Shown: positions 15,856 through 24,087 of the stretch, one piece after another
How the letters are laid out: each line of letters begins with the position of its first letter
How positions within the stretch are numbered: position 1 is the first letter of the stretch
NCBI RefSeq assembly: GCF_023242315.1
Contig: NZ_JALLIY010000020.1
Coordinates: 1-64,000 of the forward strand
Length of the DNA: 64,000 bases
Source of the DNA: Pseudomonas sp. MWU13-2105
GTDB lineage: Bacteria; Pseudomonadota; Gammaproteobacteria; Pseudomonadales; Pseudomonadaceae
Reading direction: 5' to 3'
Translations under genes and position numbers: made by a program
The notes under the pieces: generated by a model
Told to the model about the DNA's origin: nothing
The model's database searches: none
What the model saw: only the letters and a program-made list of their open reading frames with translations

Positions 15856-17481
15856 ATGTCAGTCAGAAACCTGAAAATAGCCACACGTGCTTTTCTGAGT
15901 TTTGCCTTTGTCACACTGCTGTTGATCACCTTGGGTTTGCTGGCGTTATGGAAAATGCATCTGATTCGCGAGGCCGCGGTCGAGTTGCAGGACGACTGGA
16001 TGGCCAGCCTGCGACAGGCCGGGCGGATCGAGGTGACTGTCTATCGGGTGCGCCTGGAAAGCTTTCGCTTGGTCACGGCCACCGATGCACAGATGAAACA
16101 GACCGAGGTCGCTCGTATCCAGGAACTCAGGGGGACACTCGCCCAGCAGATCAAGGCCTATGCGCCCTTGGTCTCAAGCCCCGAAGAGCAAGCGACCTAC
16201 GAGGCGGTGCAACGCAAGACCGCTGCTTATGAGCAGAAACTCGTCGAGGTGTTACAGGCCGCCGGCGAGAAGGACGCCAAGGAGGCGATCAACCTGCTCA
16301 ATACCGTGATGCCACCCTTGGCCAATGATCTGCAAGCCACCATCGAAGCGTTGGAAAAGATCAACGACGATGGCGCCGTACAGTCCGGCATCATGGCCCA
16401 GAAGCAGTTCGACGGCGGTTTCTATTCGACCATCGCGATCATCATCCTGTCCTGTGTCTTGACGGTGACGCTGGCGATTGTTTTCACCCGCAGCCTGACC
16501 GGCCCGTTACGCCTGTTACTCGTCTCGACCCGGAAAATCGCCGGGGGGGACTTGCGTACCGAGGTGCGGGTGGACGGCAAGGATGAGTTGGCCGAGTTGC
16601 AGGCTTCGACCGCCGCCATGCAGGACAGCCTGAAAAATACCCTTCGGCATATCAGCAACTCTTCCGCGCAACTGGCTTCGGCCGCGGAGGAAATGAGCGC
16701 GGTCACCGATGAGTCCAATCGCGGTATCCAGCGCCAGAGCCTGGAGACTGACCAGGCTGCCACGGCGGTCAATGAAATGACCGCGGCGGTCGAGGAAGTG
16801 GCGCGCAATGCCGTGGCGGCGTCGCAGTCCACCCAGCGTTCCGAACTGTCGACCCGCACCGGGGCGGAGCGGGTGCACCAGACGATTGCCTCCATCGAAA
16901 CCCTGAGCTCGACGGTAAAGTCCACCGGGCAGGAAGTCGAGTCCCTGGCGCAGCAGGCCCAGAGCATCAGCAAGGTGCTGGATGTGATCCGGGCCATTGC
17001 CGAACAGACCAACCTGCTGGCGCTCAATGCGGCCATCGAGGCTGCCCGGGCCGGCGAACAGGGCCGCGGCTTCGCCGTGGTCGCCGATGAAGTGCGGGCC
17101 CTGGCGCACCGCACCCAGGTCTCGACCCAGGAAATCGAGCAGATGATCGGCGCTATCCAGACCGGCACCGGGCAAGCCGTGGTATCGATGCAGCGCAGCA
17201 ACGAAGAAGCCGGCAAGACCCTACTGATTGCCCATGAGGCCGGTTCGGCCCTGTCCGAGATTGCCCAGGCTATCAGCGAGATCAATGACCGCAACCTGAT
17301 GATCGCGACCGCCTCCGAGGAACAGGCCCAGGTCGCCCGGTCGGTGGACCAGAACCTGATCAGTATCCGCGACCTGTCGATCCAGAGTTCATCGGCGGCC
17401 AGCCAGACACTGGCGGCCAGTCATGAGCTGTCCAAGCTGGCGGTGGAATTGAACAAGGTGGTCACGCAGTTCTCGATCTGA
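15856..17481 (+). CDS. Methyl-accepting chemotaxis protein, four-helix-bundle sensor
   Basis: This 541-residue receptor has a membrane helix (about 10-32), a periplasmic helical sensor of about 150 residues, a second helix (about 192-212), a HAMP domain and the cytoplasmic signalling hairpin with EQTNLLALNAAIEAARAGEQ at its tip. The sensor has the length and helical character of the 4HB_MCP type. It should pass ligand signals to CheA/CheW. The ATG at 15856 has AAAGGG eight bases upstream, whereas the GTG at 15847 overlaps that site. The HD-GYP gene follows after 55 bases. The ligand is unknown. Confidence 0.9.
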   Translation: MSVRNLKIATRAFLSFAFVTLLLITLGLLALWKMHLIREAAVELQDDWMASLRQAGRIEVTVYRVRLESFRLVTATDAQMKQTEVARIQELRGTLAQQIKAYAPLVSSPEEQATYEAVQRKTAAYEQKLVEVLQAAGEKDAKEAINLLNTVMPPLANDLQATIEALEKINDDGAVQSGIMAQKQFDGGFYSTIAIIILSCVLTVTLAIVFTRSLTGPLRLLLVSTRKIAGGDLRTEVRVDGKDELAELQASTAAMQDSLKNTLRHISNSSAQLASAAEEMSAVTDESNRGIQRQSLETDQAATAVNEMTAAVEEVARNAVAASQSTQRSELSTRTGAERVHQTIASIETLSSTVKSTGQEVESLAQQAQSISKVLDVIRAIAEQTNLLALNAAIEAARAGEQGRGFAVVADEVRALAHRTQVSTQEIEQMIGAIQTGTGQAVVSMQRSNEEAGKTLLIAHEAGSALSEIAQAISEINDRNLMIATASEEQAQVARSVDQNLISIRDLSIQSSSAASQTLAASHELSKLAVELNKVVTQFSI

Positions 17482-17536
17482 GGCGCTGACGGTGGCCCTT
17501 TACCTTTTATTTGACGCATCCGTTCGGAGACGTGAA

Positions 17537-18775
17537 ATGGACCCGGATATCTGCAAAGGCTGTATCAAGATCGAGGTGGCCCGCTTGGCCATCGGCATGC
17601 AGGTCGAAGCGCTGGACCGACCTTGGGAAGAAACCACTTTTTCGTTTCGTGAGTTCCGTATACGTCGCGAGGAGGAACTGCGGTTGCTGCGGGAGAACTG
17701 CGAGTATGCCTGGGTGGATGTCGCCAGTGCCGCCGGAGCCCATGGGCTTTCGGTCGAAACTCCGATTGAATGCGCGACTGAATGCACGGCGCTCGCCGAG
17801 CCGGTCGATTTCAATGCGGAAATGGCCCAGGCCCAGCTCGCCTGGGGGGCGGCGCGGGCGCAGTCCTGGCGCATCCTTGAAGCCGTGGAGCTGGGCGAGC
17901 CGATTCAGGTCGGCGCGGTGAAAGCGGTGGTCAAGGACTGTGTCGACAGCATCCTGCGCAACCCCTCGGCGCTGCTCTGGCTGACCCGGATCAAGTTCCA
18001 GGACGATTACACCGCCGAGCATTCGCTACGGGTCGCGATGCTCTCGATTGCCCTCGGCCGTGAGCTGGGATTGTCGAACCTGGAACTGGAGCAGATCGGG
18101 GTCGGAGCCATGCTGCACGATGTCGGCAAGCTCAAGGTGCCCGGCGAAATCCTGAACAAGCCGAGCGCATTGTCGGAGCAGGAATACGCCATCATGAAAA
18201 ACCACCCCATGGAAGGCTACACCTTGCTCACCAGCCAGGCCGGCGTGCCGTTGACGGCGCTCGATGTGGTGTTGTCGCACCATGAGCGTATCGACGGGGC
18301 GGGTTATCCCCGTGGCTTGAGTGCCGAGGCGATTCCGTTTTATGCGCGGATTGTCGCGGTGACTGATGCCTATGACGCGATCAGCAGCGACCGGGTCTAC
18401 AGCAAGGGCCGTTCGACCCTCGAATCCCTGCGCATCCTGTTCAAGGCGGCCAACAGCCATTTCGACGAGCAGATCGTCAGTGCGTTCATTCGCCTGATCG
18501 GCCTGTACCCAAGCGGCGAAATCGTCGAGATGACCAATGACGAAGTGGCGATCATTCTTGGCGCCCCGGCCTGCAATCGCCTCAAGCCGCGCCTGCTGCG
18601 GGTGCTCGGGGCGGACAAGCGGCGCTGCCCGGAGAAGGTCATCGATCTGGCCGCCAGCGCGTTCGATGCCATGGGCCGGCCCTATGCGATTCGCCAGGTC
18701 TGTTCGTCCGGGGCCCATGGCGTCGATATCGAGGCGTATCGCCGACGCGGGCTGATCCAGATAAACGGCGGCTGA
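17537..18775 (+). CDS. HD-GYP cyclic-di-GMP phosphodiesterase with DUF3391 domain
   Basis: This 412-residue protein has an N-terminal DUF3391 region (about 8-130) and an HD-GYP domain (about 145-340). The metal-binding pair is in MLHDVGKLKVP, and the signature is intact in HHERIDGAGYPRG, so hydrolysis of cyclic-di-GMP is expected. No membrane segment is seen, so it is cytoplasmic. GGAG lies about seven bases before the ATG at 17537; the longer frame from GTG 17492 lacks a site. It sits 55 bases after the chemoreceptor, which suggests a shared transcript. Confidence 0.9.
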   Translation: MDPDICKGCIKIEVARLAIGMQVEALDRPWEETTFSFREFRIRREEELRLLRENCEYAWVDVASAAGAHGLSVETPIECATECTALAEPVDFNAEMAQAQLAWGAARAQSWRILEAVELGEPIQVGAVKAVVKDCVDSILRNPSALLWLTRIKFQDDYTAEHSLRVAMLSIALGRELGLSNLELEQIGVGAMLHDVGKLKVPGEILNKPSALSEQEYAIMKNHPMEGYTLLTSQAGVPLTALDVVLSHHERIDGAGYPRGLSAEAIPFYARIVAVTDAYDAISSDRVYSKGRSTLESLRILFKAANSHFDEQIVSAFIRLIGLYPSGEIVEMTNDEVAIILGAPACNRLKPRLLRVLGADKRRCPEKVIDLAASAFDAMGRPYAIRQVCSSGAHGVDIEAYRRRGLIQINGG

Positions 18776-18878
18776 CGAATGGTGTTTCGGATCCGGATTT
18801 TCCTTGCTTCAGGTCAAGGCGCGCGGCGGGGCTTCGACTGAAGCTGGCGGGAGTCCGTCAGCTAAAGGAAGGCTTACC

Positions 18879-20027
18879 GTGAGCAGCACATTTTTTATCC
18901 CCGCCGTGAATATCATGGGCATTGATTGCCTGGACGAAGCCATGGGCGCGATTCGCAAGCATGGTTTTCGCAAAGCGCTGATCGTTACCGACGCGGGGCT
19001 GGCAAAGGCCGGCGTTGCCGCGCGGATTGCCGGTCTGCTGGCGCTGCAGGATATTGACTCGGTAGTGTTCGATGGCGCCAAGCCGAACCCGAACATCGAC
19101 AACGTCGAGAAAGGGCTGGCGGCACTCAAGGCCGGCCAGTGCGATTTCGTCGTGTCCCTGGGCGGCGGTTCGCCCCATGACTGCGCCAAGGGCATCGCCC
19201 TGTGCGCCACCAATGGCGGGCATATCCGCGACTACGAAGGGGTCGACCGTTCGGCCAAGCCGCAACTGCCGCTGGTGGCCATCAACACCACCGCCGGCAC
19301 CGCCAGTGAGATGACCCGTTTCTGCATCATCACCGACGAATCGCGCCACGTGAAAATGGCGATTGTCGACCGTAACGTCACGCCGTTGTTGTCGGTCAAC
19401 GACCCTGCGCTGATGGTCGCCATGCCCAAGGGGCTGACCGCTGCCACGGGCATGGATGCCCTGACCCATGCCATCGAGGCCTATGTTTCGACGGCGGCGA
19501 CGCCGATCACCGACGCCTGTGCGATCAAGGCCATTGAGCTGATCAGCGCCAACCTGCGCCAGGCCGTGTTTGATGGCGCCGACCTGCAGGCCCGGGAAAG
19601 CATGGCCTACGCACAGTTCCTCGCGGGCATGGCGTTCAACAATGCCTCGCTGGGCTTCGTGCATGCCATGGCGCACCAGTTGGGCGGTTTCTACGACCTG
19701 CCCCATGGCGTGTGCAATGCGGTACTGCTGCCCCATGTGCAGAGTTTCAATGCATTGGTCTGCCCGCAGCGTCTGAGCGATGTGGCCAAGGCGCTGGGCG
19801 CCGATATTCATGGGCTGAGCGCCGAGGAGGGCGCCCAGGCAGCCATTGCGGCGATTCGCAGCCTGGCCAAGGATGTCGAGATTCCCGCCGGCCTGCGGGA
19901 GCTGGGCGCGAAGTTGACGGATATTCCGACCCTCGCCACCAATGCCCTGAAAGATGCTTGCGGCCTGACCAACCCCCGGGCGGCGGATCAGCGGCAGATC
20001 GAAGAGATTTTCCGCAGCGCGTTCTGA
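18879..20027 (+). CDS. yiaY: Iron-containing alcohol dehydrogenase (YiaY type)
   Basis: This 382-residue enzyme belongs to group III, the Fe-dependent alcohol dehydrogenases. It has the nucleotide-binding SLGGGSPHDCAKG and the segments that supply the metal ligands: MDALTHAIEAY, FVHAMAHQLGG and LPHGVCNAVLLPH. The sequence follows E. coli YiaY closely over its length. It would interconvert an alcohol and aldehyde with NAD(H). Translation most likely begins at GTG 18879, because AAAGGAAGG lies just upstream and the family N-terminus starts there; the frame from 18804 has no site. Confidence 0.92.
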   Translation: MSSTFFIPAVNIMGIDCLDEAMGAIRKHGFRKALIVTDAGLAKAGVAARIAGLLALQDIDSVVFDGAKPNPNIDNVEKGLAALKAGQCDFVVSLGGGSPHDCAKGIALCATNGGHIRDYEGVDRSAKPQLPLVAINTTAGTASEMTRFCIITDESRHVKMAIVDRNVTPLLSVNDPALMVAMPKGLTAATGMDALTHAIEAYVSTAATPITDACAIKAIELISANLRQAVFDGADLQARESMAYAQFLAGMAFNNASLGFVHAMAHQLGGFYDLPHGVCNAVLLPHVQSFNALVCPQRLSDVAKALGADIHGLSAEEGAQAAIAAIRSLAKDVEIPAGLRELGAKLTDIPTLATNALKDACGLTNPRAADQRQIEEIFRSAF

Positions 20028-20046
20028 GGTAAAACCCATCACCCCC

Positions 20047-20071
20047 GCGCCTTCCCCTCTCGGGAGGGCGC
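20047..20071 (+). terminator. Possible terminator hairpin after yiaY
   Basis: GCGCCTTCCC (20047-20056) pairs with GGGAGGGCGC (20062-20071) with one G-T wobble, 20 bases after the stop. There is no T tract, so intrinsic termination would be weak. Confidence 0.35.
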
Positions 20072-20117
20072 TGTCACGACCAGCGGGCTTGCAAATCATC
20101 GTTCAGACAGGCTTAAT

Positions 20118-20131
20118 TGAGTAATTACTCA
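20118..20131. promoter_or_regulatory. Operator of the TetR regulator (autoregulation)
   Basis: TGAGTAATTACTCA is a perfect 14-base palindrome 23 bases before the regulator's start codon. It shares the TGAGT/ACTCA half-sites with the palindrome ahead of the short-chain dehydrogenase gene, so both are probably bound by this repressor. Confidence 0.7.
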
Positions 20132-20154
20132 TTTATAAGCTGAACGCTGCCCCC

Positions 20155-20727
20155 ATGGCCCGTCCGAAAAGCGAAGACAAACGCAATGCCATTCTCAGCG
20201 CCGCCATCGAGGTGTTCGCCGAGCAGGGCCTGGGCTGTCCGACGCTGAAGATCGCCCGGCTTGCCGGGGTCGCCGAGGGCACGCTGTTCAACTACTTCAG
20301 TTCCAAGGACGTACTGCTCAACGAGCTCTACCTGCATATCAAGGCCGAATTGCGCGACGTGATGATGCCCGGCTACCCGCGCACTGAAACCGTGAAGAAG
20401 CGCGTCCGGCATGCCTGGCAGAGCTATGTCGACTGGGGCGTGGCCGAACCGCAGAAGCGCAAGGTGGTGGCCTTGCTCGGGATGTCCGCGCAGGTCACCG
20501 AACAGAGCAAGCTGCTTGGCATGCAGGATTTCGGCGAGGTCTACGACATGATGCAGGAGAGCATTGCCAGCGGGTTGTTCCGCGAGCAGCCGGCGGCGTT
20601 TGTCTCGGCGATCATGGGCGCCCTGGCCGATACCACCATCGATTTCATCCGCCGCGAACCCGACCAGGCCGAGCGTTATGCCGAAGCCGGTTTCCAGGCG
20701 TTCTGGAGTGCTACCGCCAAGGAGTAG
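20155..20727 (+). CDS. TetR family transcriptional regulator
   Basis: This 190-residue regulator has an N-terminal helix-turn-helix (about 8-55, with AILSAAIEVFAEQG, TLKIARLAGVAEGTLFNYF and SSKDVLLNELY) and a ligand-binding C-terminal helical domain. TetR proteins generally repress by binding palindromes and let go when a small molecule binds. One such palindrome precedes this gene and a matching one precedes the next gene, so it very likely controls itself and the two downstream dehydrogenase-type genes. The inducer is unknown. Confidence 0.92.
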   Translation: MARPKSEDKRNAILSAAIEVFAEQGLGCPTLKIARLAGVAEGTLFNYFSSKDVLLNELYLHIKAELRDVMMPGYPRTETVKKRVRHAWQSYVDWGVAEPQKRKVVALLGMSAQVTEQSKLLGMQDFGEVYDMMQESIASGLFREQPAAFVSAIMGALADTTIDFIRREPDQAERYAEAGFQAFWSATAKE

Positions 20728-20765
20728 GCGCGGCTTTTTCTTGTATTGAAGTTTTACGTTGTTAA

Positions 20766-20783
20766 TGAGTGAGTGCTCACTCA
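20766..20783. promoter_or_regulatory. Operator of the TetR regulator ahead of the SDR gene
   Basis: TGAGTGAGTGCTCACTCA has seven-base inverted arms (TGAGTGA/TCACTCA) around GTGC. It lies 33 bases before the start of the short-chain dehydrogenase and resembles the 20118-20131 operator in its half-sites. Confidence 0.75.
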
Positions 20784-20816
20784 AATTCGATCTCAATAAT
20801 CGCAAGGAGTACAAGC

Positions 20817-21680
20817 ATGTCTAAAGTCTGGTTGATTACCGGCAGTGCCAGCGGTCTGGGTCGCAATGTCGCCGAGGCGGTGCTGGCGGCGGGTGAACGC
20901 TTGGTGGCGACGGCGCGCGAGCCGCAACGTCTGGACGACCTGGCGGCGCGTTATGGCGATCAGGTGCGGGTGGTGGCCCTGGATGTGACGGACGCGGCGG
21001 CGGCTGAAGCGGCGGTGCAGGAGGCGGTCAATGCGTTCGGCCGTCTCGACGTGCTGGTCAACAATGCCGGTTATGGTCATCTCGCGCCGTTCGAGCAGAC
21101 CGAAGCAGAGGCCTTTCGCGCCGAGGTCGAGACCAATTTCTTCGGTGTGGTCAACGTGACCCGGGCGGCATTGCCGGTGATGCGCGCGCAACGTAGTGGG
21201 CACATCCTGCAGATATCCTCCGTGGGCGGGCGTCTGGGCATGCCCGGGCTCAGTGCCTATCAGGCGGCGAAGTGGGCGGTGGGTGGTTTCACCGAGGTGG
21301 TGGCGCAGGAGGTGGCACCTTTGGGGATCAAGATCTGCGCCGTGGAGCCGGGTGGCATGCGCACCAACTGGGCGGTGCGGGCTGGGCAGGGTACGCCATC
21401 AATCATCGACGACTACGCGCCGAGCGTCGGTGCCATCAAGACCCTGCTTGAATCTTATGCAGGCAATGAGCCGAGCGATCCCGATCGGATTGCGCAGATT
21501 CTGCTGAAGCTGGCCTATCACGAGCAACCGCCGTTGCACCTGTTGATCGGTAATGATGCCTTGCAGTACTGCGAGCAGGCCGAGACCGCGCGGGCCGAGG
21601 CGGGCGGGCGTTGGCTGGAGGTCAGTCGCGCCGCCGACTACAGTGCACCTGTCGAGTTGCCGGCATTTCCAACCCACTGA
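20817..21680 (+). CDS. Short-chain dehydrogenase/reductase
   Basis: This 287-residue protein is a classical SDR. The cofactor motif is TGSASGLG (about 8-15), NNAG follows near 80, and the catalytic set is Ser in ISSVGG plus YQAAK. The VEPGGMRTNW segment after the active site matches SDRs often listed with oxidoreductases of unknown substrate. AAGGAG lies seven bases before the ATG at 20817. It is preceded by the second TetR operator and followed after ten bases by a second Rossmann-fold gene. Confidence 0.92.
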   Translation: MSKVWLITGSASGLGRNVAEAVLAAGERLVATAREPQRLDDLAARYGDQVRVVALDVTDAAAAEAAVQEAVNAFGRLDVLVNNAGYGHLAPFEQTEAEAFRAEVETNFFGVVNVTRAALPVMRAQRSGHILQISSVGGRLGMPGLSAYQAAKWAVGGFTEVVAQEVAPLGIKICAVEPGGMRTNWAVRAGQGTPSIIDDYAPSVGAIKTLLESYAGNEPSDPDRIAQILLKLAYHEQPPLHLLIGNDALQYCEQAETARAEAGGRWLEVSRAADYSAPVELPAFPTH

Positions 21681-21690
21681 GAGGTCGCCC

Positions 21691-22362
21691 ATGAAGGTTT
21701 TGTTGTTTGGTGCCACCGGTATGGTTGGCCAGGGTGTATTGCGTGAATGTCTGCTGGCGGACGATGTGCAGCAGGTCCGGGTCATCGGTCGTACGCCGTT
21801 GACCCAGGTCGATCCGAAGCTCAGCCAGGTGGTACAGGCCGACCTGTTCAACTACCAGGCTATCGAGGGAGAGTTGCAGGGCTTCGATGCCTGCTTCTTC
21901 TGCCTGGGTGTCTCGGCAGTGGGCATGGATGAGGCGCAGTACACCCGGGTGACCTACGACCTGACGCTGGCCGCCGCCGAGACCATGGCGCGGCTCAATC
22001 CGAACATGACCTTTGTCTATGTCACGGGGGCGGGCACCGACAGCAGTGAAAAGGGCCGCAGCATGTGGGCACGGGTCAAGGGACGTACCGAGAATGCCTT
22101 GCAGCGGTTGCCGTTCAAGGCGGTGTACCTGATGCGTCCCGGTGCGATCCAGCCGTTGCACGGTGTGCGCTCCAAGACCGCGCTCTACCAGACGCTCTAC
22201 AGCGTGGTCGGGCCGCTGATGAGTGTGCTGCGGCGGTTGTGGCCGGACACCATCCAGACCTCCGAAACCGTTGGCCGGGCGATGCTGGCGGTGGCCCGAA
22301 ATGGGGGAGCGCAGCCGATCCTCGATCCGCGGGCAATCAATCAGCTGTCTTCGCGAGGTTGA
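21691..22362 (+). CDS. NAD(P)-binding atypical SDR (NAD-dependent epimerase/dehydratase type)
   Basis: This 223-residue protein begins with the Rossmann motif GATGMVGQGV (about 7-16) and has VIGRTP at the end of the second strand. It lacks a clear catalytic YxxxK in the classical place, although VYVTGAGTDSSEKG occupies the active-site position, as in NAD(P)H-binding family PF13460-like proteins. GAGG lies about six bases ahead of the start. It is the last gene of the TetR-controlled unit. Its 3' end overlaps the convergent DMT gene by 26 bases. Confidence 0.85.
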   Translation: MKVLLFGATGMVGQGVLRECLLADDVQQVRVIGRTPLTQVDPKLSQVVQADLFNYQAIEGELQGFDACFFCLGVSAVGMDEAQYTRVTYDLTLAAAETMARLNPNMTFVYVTGAGTDSSEKGRSMWARVKGRTENALQRLPFKAVYLMRPGAIQPLHGVRSKTALYQTLYSVVGPLMSVLRRLWPDTIQTSETVGRAMLAVARNGGAQPILDPRAINQLSSRG

Positions 22363-22861
22363 GGTTTGGTTGGGTGATGGTGGCTGACGAGGGATTTTCC
22401 GGGGTGACGGTGAACTGGATCAGCGCCACACCGGCGATCAGTAGTACGGCGCCAAGCGCTCTCGGTACGCTCATATGGCGTTCCACCAGCCCGAACAGGC
22501 CGAAGTGGTCGAGCACCAGCGAGGCGACCACTTGACCGGCCAGCGCCAGGGCGACAAAACCGGAAGCGCCAAGCTTGGGCACCAGCAGCACCGCGAGGGC
22601 CACGAAACACACACCGAATACGCCACCGAGCCAGATCCAGGCCGGTGCCTTGGCGGCCAAGGCCAGGTTCGGGAGCGGCAAGCGCAAGGTGAGTATCACC
22701 GGCAACAACACTGCCATGCTTACGAGCAGCGAGACCAGCGTTGCCCATAACGGGTGCCCGAGGCCGCGGCCCAGGTTCGCATTGATCGCACTTTGAAACG
22801 GCACCACCGCACCGGCGATGGCGGCCAGGGCCAGCAGTCCGGCCCAACTCAAGGTACTCAT
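22337..22861 (-). CDS. DMT family transporter (YdcZ/DUF606 type)
   Basis: This 174-residue protein has five predicted hydrophobic helices, with the conserved opening (AGAVVPFQSAINANLGRGLG) and GHPLWATLVSLLVS of the PF04657 group of small membrane proteins. Its role in transport is only generically known. The start is placed at 22861 because GGAG lies seven bases upstream; the ATG at 22867 would overlap that site. It is divergent from the LysR gene, which could regulate it. Confidence 0.85.
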   Translation of the reverse strand: MSTLSWAGLLALAAIAGAVVPFQSAINANLGRGLGHPLWATLVSLLVSMAVLLPVILTLRLPLPNLALAAKAPAWIWLGGVFGVCFVALAVLLVPKLGASGFVALALAGQVVASLVLDHFGLFGLVERHMSVPRALGAVLLIAGVALIQFTVTPENPSSATITQPNLNLAKTAD

Positions 22862-22938
22862 GATCATTCTCCAACAGGTTTTTCTGGACTCTATGGTATT
22901 CGCCGGGCAGATTTAAATTCCAAAAAAATATCCAGGAC

Positions 22939-23859
22939 ATGCATCGGATGAATGATCTTCGTCGCATCGACCTCAACCTGCTGGTGATCCTCGACGTCTT
23001 GCTCGCCGAGCAGCACGTGACCCGTGCCGCCGAGCGCCTGCACCTGAGCCAGCCGGCGGTCAGTCATGCCCTGGCGCGCTTGCGCGACTTGCTTGGCGAT
23101 CCGTTGCTGGTGCGGGTCGGCGGCGGGCTGGTGCCAACGGCGCGGGCATTGGAGCTGGTGCTGCCGTTAAGCGATGCGCTGGGGCGGGTGCGCGACCTGC
23201 TGGCGCCGCAGGGTTTTGATCCGACGTCGGCCAGGCGCACGTTTCGCTTGGCGATGTCCGACTATGGCGCGGCGATGTTGCTACCGGGGCTGGTGCGGGT
23301 GTTGCGGCGGGACGCGCCGGGTATTGATCTGCAGATCACCCAGGCCAGTCGCGAGGGCATGCTGGAGCTGTTGCTCAATGGCGATATCGATGCGGCCACC
23401 GGGGTGTTTCCCGATTTTTCGCCGGAGTTGCGTAGTGTGCATCTATTCAGCGAGCACTATGCCTGCCTGGTGGATCGGGCCAGTTTGTCGGCGGAAGGAG
23501 GGCTCGATCTACCGGATTATCTGTCGCGGCCCCATGTGCTGTTGGAAATGCGGGGGAGTGGTACGGCGGAAATCGAGCGGGCGCTGAGTGCGATTCATCA
23601 GCGCCGGCGGGTGGCGATCAGCTTGCCCCATTGGGGGGTGGCCCCGCAGTTGATCGCGGGTACGGACTTGGTTTTGACCGTGGCCTCGCGCAATTTGCGC
23701 AACGTCGATCATGAGCGGTTGGTGGTGGTGCCGCCGCCATTCGACATCCCGTTGTTCGATTTTATTTTTGTCTGGCATCAGCGCCGGGATGGCGATCAGG
23801 CATTGGGGTGGTTGCGCGAGCGCATGCAAGCGGTGGTAGCTGAGGGCACGCTGGTTTGA
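22939..23859 (+). CDS. LysR family transcriptional regulator
   Basis: This 306-residue regulator has an N-terminal winged helix-turn-helix (about 8-66, with the motif RAAERLHLSQPAVSHALARLR) and a periplasmic-binding-like effector domain (about 95-300). LysR proteins usually control the gene divergent from them; here that is the small DMT transporter, 77 bases away. A second ATG three codons in (MNDLRR) is an equally possible start. The effector is unknown. Confidence 0.92.
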   Translation: MHRMNDLRRIDLNLLVILDVLLAEQHVTRAAERLHLSQPAVSHALARLRDLLGDPLLVRVGGGLVPTARALELVLPLSDALGRVRDLLAPQGFDPTSARRTFRLAMSDYGAAMLLPGLVRVLRRDAPGIDLQITQASREGMLELLLNGDIDAATGVFPDFSPELRSVHLFSEHYACLVDRASLSAEGGLDLPDYLSRPHVLLEMRGSGTAEIERALSAIHQRRRVAISLPHWGVAPQLIAGTDLVLTVASRNLRNVDHERLVVVPPPFDIPLFDFIFVWHQRRDGDQALGWLRERMQAVVAEGTLV

Positions 23860-23981
23860 TGTGCAATGTTCTGCTATTGGAGAGCATTTCCTTTTCCCTT
23901 GATTGAGGTTTCCTGGATAGCCCTAATTGCTTGCGCCGGGAAATGAGGCCCTTGAGGCTTGCGGTGCCTGTCAGTCCGCCA

Positions 23982-24003
23982 TCGCCGGCAAGCCAGCTCC
24001 ACA
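23982..24003. repeat. Solitary REP-like arm
   Basis: ATCGCCGGCAAGCCAGCTCC matches one arm of the REP doublet at 500-575 with one base changed. The partner arm is absent. It lies between the lysR stop and the fumarase terminator. Confidence 0.55.
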
Positions 24004-24034
24004 GGTACCGCGTACTCCCCAAGAGCGTTGGCAA

Positions 24035-24067
24035 TAAAAAAGCGGCCCGGATCAACCGGGCCGCTTT
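24035..24067 (-). terminator. Rho-independent terminator after fumarase
   Basis: On the minus strand AAAGCGGCCCGG and CCGGGCCGCTTT form a long GC stem followed by a T run, just past the fumarase stop. The mirror-image A/T flanks would also let it stop transcripts from lysR. Confidence 0.9.
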
Positions 24068-24087
24068 GATTCCTGCAACGAAAGTGC

